DNA of 10,680 nt. Origin: Kiritimatiellales bacterium (lineage in GTDB: Bacteria > Verrucomicrobiota > Kiritimatiellia > Kiritimatiellales > Pontiellaceae). A program made the translations under genes and the position numbers. The notes beneath the pieces are model-generated. The model did not search any database. It was not told the origin of the DNA and saw only the letters and a program-made list of their open reading frames with translations. Location: assembly GCA_013042165.1 (NCBI GenBank), contig JABDQT010000115.1:1-10680 (forward strand). The letters run 5' to 3'. Below are positions 1-8,546 of the stretch, piece after piece; positions within the stretch are counted from its first letter, which is position 1; each line of letters begins with the position of its first letter.

Positions 1-1483
<1,483 letters not shown>

Positions 1484-1486
1484 CTA

Positions 1487-1492
1487 CTCCTT
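1487..1492 (-). promoter_or_regulatory. Ribosome binding site of the PFOR gene
   Basis: The plus strand reads CTCCTT, so the minus-strand transcript carries AAGGAG nine bases before the ATG. This is the best Shine-Dalgarno match in the window and fixes the PFOR start. Confidence 0.8.
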
Positions 1493-1650
1493 AAGTTAAA
1501 CATCCGTTGTTTTCAATAAAGTACGAAAATTGTATCCGTTTCGGACTTTGCTTCCCGAGGCTGCCCGGAAAAGTTACGCATAATCCCAGAATACCGATCA
1601 ATTAAAAGTTTTTTTGATCGCAATTTTGACGATTTTTAAGAGGAAACGCT

Positions 1651-1669
1651 ATTGAAACTCAGTTTCAAT
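1651..1669. promoter_or_regulatory. Perfect 19-bp palindrome, possible operator upstream of PFOR
   Basis: ATTGAAACT and AGTTTCAAT are exact inverted 9-base arms around a single C, about 175 bases upstream of the PFOR start in AT-rich DNA. There is no T-tract, so it is unlikely to be a terminator. Odd-centred dyads of this size are typical binding sites of dimeric regulators. The TTGAAA...TTTCAA arms loosely recall Fur-type boxes of some anaerobes, but assigning the regulator is a guess. Confidence 0.4.
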
Positions 1670-1829
1670 AACGGAGTTTTTTAAAATATCGGTCATATAC
1701 GACAGATCGAAAAAATAAGGTTAATAACCAGTTTTCTTGAAAACAGTGAAAATATGCTCCGCCTTCCGGCTAGAGAAATTCACGATTGAGTTGCCATATA
1801 TCCCCACTTTTCGTCTTTGGCTCATCCCG

Positions 1830-1898
1830 CTGCGCTAAAGTTTCGTAGGACAAGTAGAGCCGATATCGTTGTTGTAGGTTCGGCTCTGCGAGCCGATA
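1830..1898. repeat. REP-like hairpin cluster with GTAG motifs
   Basis: Three GTAG tetranucleotides precede or separate palindromic arms. TCGGCTC (1880-1886) and GAGCCGA (1890-1896) make a 7-bp stem with a 3-base loop. The GAGCCGATA unit occurs twice, at 1857-1865 and 1890-1898, and AGAGCCGA (1856-1863) can also pair with TCGGCTCT (1880-1887), so two alternative foldings exist. A GTAG or GGAG tetranucleotide beside a hairpin is the known signature of REP sequences mobilised by RAYT (REP-associated tyrosine) transposases. No transposase gene is in the window, so the family assignment is inferred. Confidence 0.45.
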
Positions 1899-2362
1899 CA
1901 CATGAGGCATTTCCGGCATTATGCGCTATAGCGGGTTGAGCGGACTCCACTCCTTCCGGCCATTCATGGCGGTGTAGCCACAGTTTAGCCCGAGCATCGC
2001 GAGGGAAAGCATTTCCGGAAAAAGGGTGATAAACCAAAGAAAAAAAGCATTGACCAGAAAGATGAAGGGGTATTCAACAAGGGGTCGCTGACCGTGACAT
2101 TCCTCGCCGATCCATCTTCTGGCCAATGCAAAGCGTTCCTGAAGCATTGATCGCACGCGGTGTGTTTGGCTTTCGGTGCGACGATTCGTTCTTATAGCAG
2201 TTAGCGCACCATGATTGGTAATAGGCGTATTTTAGCTGATTTCAGGAGCGGGAGTTCCGCAGGAATACCTGTTGACGGGTACGGATAAATACCATTAACT
2301 CCCCACAATGAAATTGCAGACGATATGGTCATCCATACCTAAGTAGGCACGCAATTCGCTTT

Positions 2363-2389
2363 TCTCCGGACTGAGAAGCACAGTCCAGA
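2363..2389 (+). promoter_or_regulatory. Hairpin in the phoH leader
   Basis: GGACTG (2368-2373) and CAGTCC (2381-2386) form a 6-bp stem with a 7-base loop, and TCT/AGA outside it (2363-2365, 2387-2389) can add three pairs across a 2-base bulge. It lies 17 bases before the phoH ATG. No poly-T follows, so it is not a terminator. It may affect translation of phoH, whose start lacks an obvious Shine-Dalgarno sequence. Function is unproven. Confidence 0.3.
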
Positions 2390-2406
2390 ACAAGAACCCC
2401 CCTTAT

Positions 2407-3357
2407 ATGAGCACAGCAACCATCCATTTTGACAATGCCAGCGAAGCCCGCGAGGTCGGCGGCATGCTGGAGTTGATAACCGACCGCATCGAGTCCGACT
2501 TTGGACTCGATCTGGTGCTGCGCGATCTGGCCGTGAACATTGGCGGCCCGGATGAGCATGCCCGCAAGATCGAGGATTTTATCCAGGACCTGCGCGAAGC
2601 ACGTAACCGCACCAAGCTGGATGCACAGGCTGTGGGCTATGCCTATGACGCCCTGATCCACGGCGAAGAGAAACTCTTTGAAAAGCTGGCCGGCATCCGG
2701 GTCGATGTCAGCCCGCGCAAGCCGGCGGTATTCCCGAAAACCCTCGGGCAGGAAATCTATCTCAGTGCCATGCTCGAAAACGCCATCACCTTCGGCATCG
2801 GCCCCGCCGGAACCGGCAAGACCTATCTGGCTATGGCCATGGCGGTTTCCGCCCTGCTCAAGGACGATGTCAGCCGTATCATCCTGACCCGTCCCGCCAT
2901 CGAAGCCGGAGAAAACCTCGGGTTCCTGCCCGGCGACTTTCAGCAGAAGGTCGCTCCTTATCTCAGACCGCTCTACGACGCGCTCTACGACATGATGCCC
3001 GCCGAGGCGATCGAGACCTATATCGAGCGCGGCGTGATCGAGGTCGCCCCCCTTGCCTACATGCGCGGCCGCACCCTCAACCATGCCTTCGTGATTCTGG
3101 ACGAAGCCCAGAATACCACGCCCCAGCAGATGCTGATGTTTCTGACCCGGCTGGGCTTCGACTCCAAATGCGCCATCACCGGCGACCTGACCCAGATCGA
3201 TCTGCCGGACCGCAAGTCGTCGGGCCTGATTGAAGCGCGCTCAATCCTCGCCCGAATCAAGGGGCTGGAAATCGTAGAACTGACAGAGCGCGATGTGGTG
3301 CGCCACCCCCTCGTACAGAAAGTAATTGAAGCCTATCAGGAAAATCGAGCATCCTGA
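2407..3357 (+). CDS. phoH: PhoH family ATPase (PhoH/YbeZ-like)
   Basis: P-loop NTPase of the PhoH family, which in bacteria is linked to RNA metabolism and physically associated with YbeY. At 316 residues it has the usual size. Residues 1-100 form the N-terminal KH-like region starting TIHFDN, typical of the family. The ATPase follows: Walker A GPAGTGKT at 132-139, [17 protein letters not shown] at 161-177, Walker [15 protein letters not shown] at 229-242, and sensor-like [10 protein letters not shown] at 258-267. The ATG at 2407 is the first start that leaves the family N-terminus intact, but the bases before it (ACCCCCCTTAT) hold no Shine-Dalgarno sequence. The pgpH start follows the stop by 23 bases, and ybeY comes next, so one transcript for all three is likely. 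The substrate is not known from sequence. Confidence 0.95.
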   Translation: MSTATIHFDNASEAREVGGMLELITDRIESDFGLDLVLRDLAVNIGGPDEHARKIEDFIQDLREARNRTKLDAQAVGYAYDALIHGEEKLFEKLAGIRVDVSPRKPAVFPKTLGQEIYLSAMLENAITFGIGPAGTGKTYLAMAMAVSALLKDDVSRIILTRPAIEAGENLGFLPGDFQQKVAPYLRPLYDALYDMMPAEAIETYIERGVIEVAPLAYMRGRTLNHAFVILDEAQNTTPQQMLMFLTRLGFDSKCAITGDLTQIDLPDRKSSGLIEARSILARIKGLEIVELTERDVVRHPLVQKVIEAYQENRAS

Positions 3358-3380
3358 GCCGCCTTTAACGGAGCAACGCC

Positions 3381-5684
3381 GTGAAAACAAAAAAGAGCAA
3401 AAAAAAGCAGAAGGGCATCGCCGAGCGCAAGACCGAGGTCAAGCGCAAGCACGACATCCCCTATAAAGCCATCGGCATGGGCCTGTTGCTGTGGGTTGTG
3501 GTCACCTGGCTCTTCTTCGGTCATGGCATTGTCAGCACGCCCACGCTGTCCGAGGGCCAGAAAGCACCGTCAACCATCGTCGCATCAGTGGCCTTCGAAT
3601 GTGAAAACCTGAAGGAAACCGACCTTAACCGCATCACGGCCGCCGAGGCGATCGCTCCGGTGTTCACCATCAATCCCGTACCCGCCGAGCTCGCCGTCCA
3701 GAAAATGGAAGCCCTCTTCGACCGTTTGATGCGCTATGCGGGCGCCTCGACCAACGAGCTCAAGACCATCGAAAGTTCCATGGACGATCTGCTCATGGGA
3801 TCTGCCATTAACACCTCGGACCTGATCGCATCTTTTCCCTCCAACGTGGTGGCACAGTCCCGGGGCGTGGTTATCCGCGGCATCAAGGATGTCATGCGTA
3901 AAGGCATCCTCTCGGATGAATACCGTGTCACGCTTTTCCGCGATGATCCCGATCGTCGCCTGAGCATTGTTGCCGGCGATGAGACGCCGCCCTTAACCGT
4001 CAGCCAGAAGGACATCTATTCCACCCGGAAAGCGGTCTGGGCCATCACCGAACACATCGCAGATCCCGGCAAGCGCAAGCTGCTGGACGTTCTCCTGCCG
4101 CTGTATGTCGTCGACAACATGACCTACGACAAAAGCGGCACCGAGGAACTTCGACAAGCCGCAGCCGATGCGGTCGAACCCGTCATCCAGCAATATGCGG
4201 TGGGCACGACATTGGTGCAGGCCGGCGAGCCCGCCACGCCGCAAACCCTTCTGTTGCTCCAGCAGCACGAACTCCAGCGCAAGAACGAGCAGGAGATTCT
4301 CGAAATGTCGTTCGAGATTCTGGGGAGCAGTCTGCTGCTACTGGCGGGATTGATTGCCGCGGCCGTCATCCTGCGAATCGTTAATCCGGCACTCATTCGC
4401 CAGCCGGAAAAAATATTGCTGATGGTAATCCTCTCCCTGTTCACTTTAGGAACAGCCCGCTTGCTGACCTATCTCTCGGTGCAGTATGCACTGATCTCCC
4501 CGTCCCTGCTCAGCTATCTCGTTCCGCATGCTTTGGCGGTATTGCTTGCCGGCATCCTGCTCGGCGGTGGCGCCGCCATCTGCGTGGGATTCTGGTGCAG
4601 TTTTGCGACGGCCGTCCTCTTTGAGCAGTCGTTTTCCGTTTTCGTGCTGGGGATGCTGATCACGATCACAGCCACCAGCAACGTGCGCAATATTCACCGC
4701 CGCGCGAGCCTCTTCCGCGCAGGCATCTGCGTCTGCGGGGTCAAGGTGGTGCATGTGCTCATCATCGCGGTGCTCAACCCGCCGGGCACGCCCGTGCTGG
4801 TCGGCCAAATCACCGCCGGAATCCTATCGGGGATGCTCGCCACCATTCTGACGCTGTTGCTGATCCCGGTGTTTGAAAAGCTCTTCAAAATCACAACCGA
4901 CATCACTCTGCTCGAGCTTTCCGATATGGGCCACCCGCTGCTGCAGAAAATGGCAATCCAGGCACCGGGTACCTATCACCATTCGCTCATGGTCGCCACC
5001 CTCGCGCAGAACGCGGCCGAAGCCGTTGGTGCCAATTCCCTGCTCGTGCGCGTCTGCGCCTACTACCACGACATCGGCAAAATGGCCAAGCCTGAATTCT
5101 TCACCGAAAATATACAGCACAAGGAAAACCCGCACGACGAGCTCTCGCCCCACATGAGCGCGCTGGTCATCTCCTCGCACGTCAAGGAAGGCCTGACCCT
5201 CGCCAAACGGCACAAGCTGCCCCAGCCCGTGCTCGATGCCATCGAACAGCACCACGGCAACGGCCTCATCTCCTACTTCTACCACAAGGCCAAAACCATG
5301 CAGGGCGACGGCGAAACCACCATGGCCGATGTCATCAACGATTCCGACTTCCGTTATGGCGGCGCACCCGCCGTCACGCCGGAGATGGCGATTCTGTCGC
5401 TGGCCGATGCCTCCGAGGCCGCTTCGCGCTCCATCGAAAAACCCACCCTGCAGAAAATCACCAACATGATGGATGACATTTTTGCCATGAAGATCCGCGA
5501 CGGACAGATGGACCACGCCAACCTCACCATGGCGCAAATCAATGTCGTCAAACAGTCCTTCATCTTTTCGCTTTCCAACATGCTGCACGGACGCATACCG
5601 TACCCGAAAGATAATGAACCTAAGTCTTCTCAATCAGCAAGCAAGTCATCCGCTACGCCTGCCGAAGCTTCAAAAGCTGACTGA
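3381..5684 (+). CDS. pgpH: 7TM-HD family membrane phosphodiesterase, probable cyclic di-AMP hydrolase
   Basis: Inner-membrane protein of 767 residues with the PgpH architecture. A Lys-rich cytoplasmic start (1-25) is followed by one membrane helix (about 29-50), a 7TMR-HDED-type external domain (about 60-300), seven hydrophobic segments (about 311-502) and a cytoplasmic HD domain. The HD signature is visible: YHHSL (532-536), YYHDIGKM (561-568; His563, Asp564), SPHMSALVISSH (589-600), EQHHGNGL (622-629) and LADASEAASR (674-683). Characterised PgpH proteins hydrolyse cyclic di-AMP to pApA; that substrate is inferred here. The start is GTG, with GGAG at 3370-3373 seven bases upstream. The tail beyond about residue 745 is Ser/Ala/Lys-rich and encoded by DNA that also encodes the start of YbeY (71-base overlap). 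It lies between phoH and ybeY, a recurrent arrangement. Confidence 0.94.
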   Translation: MKTKKSKKKQKGIAERKTEVKRKHDIPYKAIGMGLLLWVVVTWLFFGHGIVSTPTLSEGQKAPSTIVASVAFECENLKETDLNRITAAEAIAPVFTINPVPAELAVQKMEALFDRLMRYAGASTNELKTIESSMDDLLMGSAINTSDLIASFPSNVVAQSRGVVIRGIKDVMRKGILSDEYRVTLFRDDPDRRLSIVAGDETPPLTVSQKDIYSTRKAVWAITEHIADPGKRKLLDVLLPLYVVDNMTYDKSGTEELRQAAADAVEPVIQQYAVGTTLVQAGEPATPQTLLLLQQHELQRKNEQEILEMSFEILGSSLLLLAGLIAAAVILRIVNPALIRQPEKILLMVILSLFTLGTARLLTYLSVQYALISPSLLSYLVPHALAVLLAGILLGGGAAICVGFWCSFATAVLFEQSFSVFVLGMLITITATSNVRNIHRRASLFRAGICVCGVKVVHVLIIAVLNPPGTPVLVGQITAGILSGMLATILTLLLIPVFEKLFKITTDITLLELSDMGHPLLQKMAIQAPGTYHHSLMVATLAQNAAEAVGANSLLVRVCAYYHDIGKMAKPEFFTENIQHKENPHDELSPHMSALVISSHVKEGLTLAKRHKLPQPVLDAIEQHHGNGLISYFYHKAKTMQGDGETTMADVINDSDFRYGGAPAVTPEMAILSLADASEAASRSIEKPTLQKITNMMDDIFAMKIRDGQMDHANLTMAQINVVKQSFIFSLSNMLHGRIPYPKDNEPKSSQSASKSSATPAEASKAD

Positions 5685-6081
5685 CTGGCTCGGTCGGAAG
5701 CTCGAGTCCGCAACCGCGCCCCAACGCTGGGGCGAGGTCTCCATTGTGCTGACCGACGATCAAGGCATCACGCAGCCCAACCGTGAATATTTCGGGAAAA
5801 ACCGCCCGACCGATGTCATCAGCTTTCGCTACGATCCCGTGCCCGGTGAAGACGAGGCGTGGACCGGCGACCTGATCATCAACGTCGACCGCGCTGTGCA
5901 GGTCGGCCCCGACCATAAAGGCATCGACTACGAACTCGCCCTCTACATTGCCCACGGCCTCGACCACCTTTCCGGCGCCGAGGACGACACCGACGAAAAG
6001 CGCAAAGCCATGCGCGCTACCGAAACCGCATGGCTTCGGCAGGCCGCAAAAGAGGGCTTGATGGACGGGATCTGTTCGTAG
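5614..6081 (+). CDS. ybeY: Endoribonuclease YbeY (16S rRNA maturation / ribosome quality control)
   Basis: Zinc-dependent UPF0054 protein needed for 16S rRNA 3'-end maturation and ribosome quality control. It has 155 residues, the usual size. The motif RPTDVISFRYD (64-74) and the metal site HGLDHLSGAEDD (114-125) identify it. The family consensus is H-G-x-L-H-L-x-G-Y-D-H. Here His114 and His118 are kept, the third ligand position is Asp124 instead of His, and the usual Leu before the second His is Asp117. As I recall, Bacteroidetes homologues also carry Asp at the third position, so activity is plausible. The ATG at 5614 is chosen because the protein then starts MNLSLLNQQ with a normal length; an in-frame ATG at 5542 would add 24 unrelated residues read from inside pgpH. 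The Shine-Dalgarno match is weak (GAAAG), and translational coupling to pgpH is likely. Confidence 0.92.
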   Translation: MNLSLLNQQASHPLRLPKLQKLTDWLGRKLESATAPQRWGEVSIVLTDDQGITQPNREYFGKNRPTDVISFRYDPVPGEDEAWTGDLIINVDRAVQVGPDHKGIDYELALYIAHGLDHLSGAEDDTDEKRKAMRATETAWLRQAAKEGLMDGICS

Positions 6082-6177
6082 TTCCGTTTAGTGAAACTCC
6101 TGAGGGGCAGCCGGTGACAGCCAAAGCGAATGGAGACAGCCCCGCGACAATCTTGATAAATGGCACGGCCTTCTTGT

Positions 6178-6226
6178 GTAGGGCGGGTTCCTAGAGCCCG
6201 CCTCCACGATCATGGATCGCGGCTAC
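6178..6226. repeat. REP/BIME-like hairpin pair bounded by GTAG and CTAC
   Basis: GTAG (6178-6181) leads into GGCGGGTTC (6182-6190), a CTA loop and GAGCCCGCC (6194-6202): a 9-bp stem with one G-T pair. A second small stem, CGATC/GATCG (6207-6211, 6215-6219) with an ATG loop, follows, and CTAC (6223-6226), the complement of GTAG, closes the unit. Two oppositely oriented GTAG hairpins match the layout of bacterial interspersed mosaic elements. It sits in the convergent gap between ybeY and rnhB, where it could also act as a two-way transcript end, although no strong T-tract follows either hairpin. Confidence 0.5.
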
Positions 6227-6270
6227 ATCTTTTTAACGATACCCTAATGCCGATCCTTTCAAACCTCGGC

Positions 6271-6915
6271 CTACAGTAAATCAAGCTGGTTCAGCTCCGC
6301 GACCGGACGAAAGGATTGGCGATGTGCCGGCGTGGCGCCGTGCTTCCTGAGGGCGTCGAGATGCTGCGCCGTGCCATATCCCTTGTGACCGGCAAAACCA
6401 TATTCGGGATAGAGCGCATCGAGCTCCACCATGATGCGGTCGCGCGTGACCTTCGCAATGATGCTGGCGGCGGAAATGGAGATGCTGAGTGCATCGCCTT
6501 TAACAATCGCCTTGTGCTCACAGGGAAGTCCCTTTACCGGAAGGCCGTCCACCAATGCAAAATCAGCTTCCACCTGATCTGCAGCGATACCCATTGCTTT
6601 GTGCGTGGCTTTGAGGATATTGAGCTGATCAATTTCAGGGGCTTCGATCAGACCGACCCCGATTCGTACGGATTCAGAACTTTCGAGGATCTGAAAATAT
6701 TCCTCCCGCACCTTTTCCTTCATCGCCTTGGAGTCGGTCAATGCACCGAAGGTGGACGACAGCTCGGCTTGGATATACTCCGGATCGAAGATTACCGCGG
6801 CGGCAACCACGGGGCCGGCCAGCGGACCGCGCCCGGCTTCGTCGATTCCGGCCAGACGCAAAAAACCCGACGCCCAGGCTTCTTTTTCATAAAGCAGGAC
6901 ATCGGATTTTGTCAT
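6271..6915 (-). CDS. rnhB: Ribonuclease HII
   Basis: Cytoplasmic endonuclease that cuts the RNA strand of RNA:DNA hybrids and removes single ribonucleotides from DNA. It has 214 residues, full length. The signature LAGIDEAGRGPLAGPVVAAAV (about 21-41) carries Asp25 and Glu26, LVDG carries Asp123, and VKGD carries Asp141, giving the complete DEDD metal site. ISAASIIAKVTRDR (147-160) and YGFAGHKGYGT (172-182) are also typical. The ATG at 6913-6915 is the only in-frame ATG near the family start; no Shine-Dalgarno sequence precedes it, and the upstream DNA is a repeat-rich spacer. It is the last gene of the minus-strand cluster after rplS, a common order (trmD-rplS-rnhB), and converges with ybeY. 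Confidence 0.96.
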   Translation of the reverse strand: MTKSDVLLYEKEAWASGFLRLAGIDEAGRGPLAGPVVAAAVIFDPEYIQAELSSTFGALTDSKAMKEKVREEYFQILESSESVRIGVGLIEAPEIDQLNILKATHKAMGIAADQVEADFALVDGLPVKGLPCEHKAIVKGDALSISISAASIIAKVTRDRIMVELDALYPEYGFAGHKGYGTAQHLDALRKHGATPAHRQSFRPVAELNQLDLL

Positions 6916-6923
6916 TTTTGAAT

Positions 6924-7010
6924 GCCGATTTTTGAATATGGATTTACGGGTCTGCGACGCTCTCCATTAAAGGCCCAGCGGCGACTGAGTTCCGAAAATC
7001 AAAAATCGGC
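6924..7010. repeat. Short AT-rich inverted/direct repeats between rplS and rnhB
   Basis: GCCGATTTTTGA (6924-6935) and TCAAAAATCGGC (6999-7010) are a perfect 12-bp inverted repeat with 63 bases between them. Around the right arm the unit ATCAAAAAT recurs (6998-7006 and 7019-7027) together with near-repeats of AATCG. This looks like a short-unit intergenic repeat inserted between two genes that are usually close. It also falls where rnhB translation signals would be expected. Confidence 0.5.
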
Positions 7011-7029
7011 AATCGCCAATCAAAAATTT

Positions 7030-7377
7030 CTAGACCCGGCGTTCCTTGATGCGGGCTTTCTTACCGGCGAGATCGCGCAGGTAGTAGAGCTTTGCGCGGC
7101 GAACCTTGCCGTGGCGCTCGATTTCAATCTTGTCGATGTTCGGGCTGTTGAGCGGAAAGATACGCTCAACACCTTCGCCGTAGGAAACGCGGCGCACGGT
7201 GATGGATTCGGTAATACCGGATCCCTTGCGGGCAATGACGGTGCCGGTATACAACTGGATACGCTCCTTGCCGCCTTCCTTGATCTTGTAGTGCACGCGA
7301 ATGGTGTCGCCGACAACAAACTTGGGATGTTTGTCCTGAGTGGCGTTTTCCTGTCTGATTTTTTCAATAGTGTTCAT
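7030..7377 (-). CDS. rplS: 50S ribosomal protein L19
   Basis: Large-subunit ribosomal protein located at the subunit interface. It has 115 residues, the normal length. The family pattern is clear: [16 protein letters not shown] (20-35), [17 protein letters not shown] (39-55), [20 protein letters not shown] (60-79) and the basic end [19 protein letters not shown]. The ATG at 7375-7377 is preceded by only a weak GAGAG. The gene follows trmD by 63 bases on the same strand and is probably co-transcribed with it. Confidence 0.97.
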   Translation of the reverse strand: MNTIEKIRQENATQDKHPKFVVGDTIRVHYKIKEGGKERIQLYTGTVIARKGSGITESITVRRVSYGEGVERIFPLNSPNIDKIEIERHGKVRRAKLYYLRDLAGKKARIKERRV

Positions 7378-7440
7378 AAAACTCTCTCGTTTCCGGATTT
7401 ATTCAAAGAGCGCTAGATATTAGTCATCTACCCTATTCGG

Positions 7441-8157
7441 TCAAGCGTTGTTTTCCCCATTTTCATCGTTTCGTCCGAGCAGGTCAGACCGCCGCTCCGC
7501 CGTGCGCTTCAACGCCTGCTCCTCTCGCCATTGGGCAATTTTCGCATGGTCGCCGGAAAAAAGGATTTCAGGCACCTTCATCCCCCGGAACTCCGGCGGG
7601 CGCGTGTATTGGGGATATTCCAGTATGCCGGAGGAAAACGACTCATCTTGCGTGGCCACTTCCCCGCCGCCCAGCACACCGGGACGCAGGCGTGCAACCG
7701 CGTCGATCACCACCGTTGCAGGCAGCACTCCGTTGGTCAGCACATAGTCGCCAATCGATATTTCCTCGTCGACCAGTGCTTCGCGGATGCGTTCGTCGAC
7801 GCCTTCATAGTGTCCGCAGATGAAAATCAGGTGGTGGTGCTCATCCGCCAATCGCCGGGCGGCAGTCTGATCGAATGTTTTACCGGAAGGCGTCATCAGA
7901 ACCACATGGCTCTGCGGGGTGCGTACCGATTCGACCGCCGCAAACATCGGCTCCGGCTTCATCACCATGCCCGGGCCGCCGCCGAACGGCCGGTCGTCGG
8001 TGGTGTTGTGCTTGTCGGTCGTGAAGTCGCGCGGGTTGATCGTTCGGAACTCCACCAGCCCGGATGCGGCCGCGCGCTTCATCATGCTCTCCTCAAGGAA
8101 TCCGCTTAGCATTCCCGGGAAAAGAGTCACTACATCAACTTTAAGCACATCACGCAT
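7441..8157 (-). CDS. trmD: tRNA (guanine37-N1)-methyltransferase
   Basis: SPOUT-family enzyme that uses S-adenosylmethionine to methylate G37 next to the anticodon, preventing +1 frameshifting. It has 238 residues. Motifs in order: VVTLFPGML (9-17), [17 protein letters not shown] (54-70), the trefoil-knot segment [13 protein letters not shown] (112-124), [14 protein letters not shown] (134-147), PGVLGG (159-164), and ATQDESF with Asp171, the expected catalytic aspartate. The common T-G-G-E-L-P-A loop reads T-N-G-V-L-P-A here, a mild departure. An in-frame stop lies three codons upstream, so the ATG at 8157 is the earliest start; no clear Shine-Dalgarno sequence is seen. A terminator and an inverted repeat separate it from khpA. 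Confidence 0.96.
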   Translation of the reverse strand: MRDVLKVDVVTLFPGMLSGFLEESMMKRAAASGLVEFRTINPRDFTTDKHNTTDDRPFGGGPGMVMKPEPMFAAVESVRTPQSHVVLMTPSGKTFDQTAARRLADEHHHLIFICGHYEGVDERIREALVDEEISIGDYVLTNGVLPATVVIDAVARLRPGVLGGGEVATQDESFSSGILEYPQYTRPPEFRGMKVPEILFSGDHAKIAQWREEQALKRTAERRSDLLGRNDENGENNA

Positions 8158-8173
8158 ATCAAATCACTGAGGA

Positions 8174-8233
8174 CACGGAATACACTGAAAACAGACTCCC
8201 TATCAAGTTCCGTGTACTCTGTTGTATTCCGTG
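8174..8233. repeat. Inverted repeat with CACGGAATACA arms
   Basis: CACGGAATACA (8174-8184) and TGTATTCCGTG (8223-8233) are an exact 11-bp inverted repeat, with a third partial copy, TTCCGTGTAC, at 8209-8218. Degenerate units of this kind (ACGGAA/TTCCGT spaced by a few bases) recur, as I recall, in intergenic regions of several bacterial genomes; that is memory, not a search result. It fills the gap between khpA and trmD where rimM would commonly be found. Confidence 0.5.
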
Positions 8234-8243
8234 GTTGCATTAA

Positions 8244-8268
8244 AAAAGAGCGGCAGTACCGCTCTTTT
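8244..8268 (-). terminator. Rho-independent terminator after rpsP-khpA
   Basis: AAAAGAGCGG (8244-8253) and CCGCTCTTTT (8259-8268) form a perfect 10-bp stem with a 5-base loop. On the minus strand the stem ends in six T residues (complement of 8242-8247), 45 bases beyond the khpA stop. It should end or attenuate transcription between khpA and trmD. The T-run on the plus side is shorter, but the structure may work both ways. Confidence 0.75.
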
Positions 8269-8312
8269 CATTATCTCCAAAGATTGGAAATTTATCCCGC
8301 AGGGCGGAACAG

Positions 8313-8543
8313 CTAATCGACCACTTCGAGGATCGCCTTGCGCCCCTGCTTGGACGCCATTGAGCTGAGGATGGTGCGGATGGCACCGACCGTCTTGCCG
8401 CTCTTGCCGATAATCTTGCCCACATCCTTGGCGTTGCAACGCAACTCCAGGATGATGGTCTTTTCGCCGTCGATTTCCGTAATCTCCACCTCGCCGGGTA
8501 CGTCCACCAGCGATTTGGCAATGGTCTCAATAACCTGTTTCAT
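8313..8543 (-). CDS. khpA: KH-domain RNA-binding protein KhpA
   Basis: Small (76-residue) single-KH protein of the KhpA/YlqC family, an RNA-binding partner of KhpB linked in Gram-positive bacteria to cell division and post-transcriptional control. The KH core is plain: ILELRCNAKDVGKIIGKSGK (31-50), with the G-K-S-G loop at 46-49, then TVGAIRTILSSMASKQGRK. The ATG lies three bases after the rpsP stop, so translational coupling with rpsP is likely. The rpsP-khpA order is a standard arrangement. A strong terminator follows. Confidence 0.94.
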   Translation of the reverse strand: MKQVIETIAKSLVDVPGEVEITEIDGEKTIILELRCNAKDVGKIIGKSGKTVGAIRTILSSMASKQGRKAILEVVD

Positions 8544-8546
8544 TGC

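Noticed and set aside
1595..1620. CGATCAA/TTGATCG stem with a T-run, considered as a terminator
   Set aside because: The stem is only 7 bp and AT-rich, with the T-run inside the loop rather than after the stem, and no gene ends nearby.
2329..3084. Minus-strand open frame (251 codons) opposite phoH
   Set aside because: Antisense shadow of a gene with intact Walker motifs.
5542..5613. Upstream ATG extension of YbeY
   Set aside because: The added 24 residues are read out of frame from pgpH and do not resemble the YbeY N-terminus.
4824..5633. Minus-strand open frame (269 codons) opposite the PgpH HD domain
   Set aside because: Shadow of pgpH, composition Gly/Val/His/Asp-rich as expected for an antisense frame; the HD motifs on the plus strand are unambiguous.
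8203..8271. 22-codon minus-strand mini-ORF starting near GGAG between khpA and trmD, considered as a leader peptide
   Set aside because: It runs through the terminator stem and the repeat, GGAG is only three bases from the ATG, and no runs of a regulatory amino acid are present.
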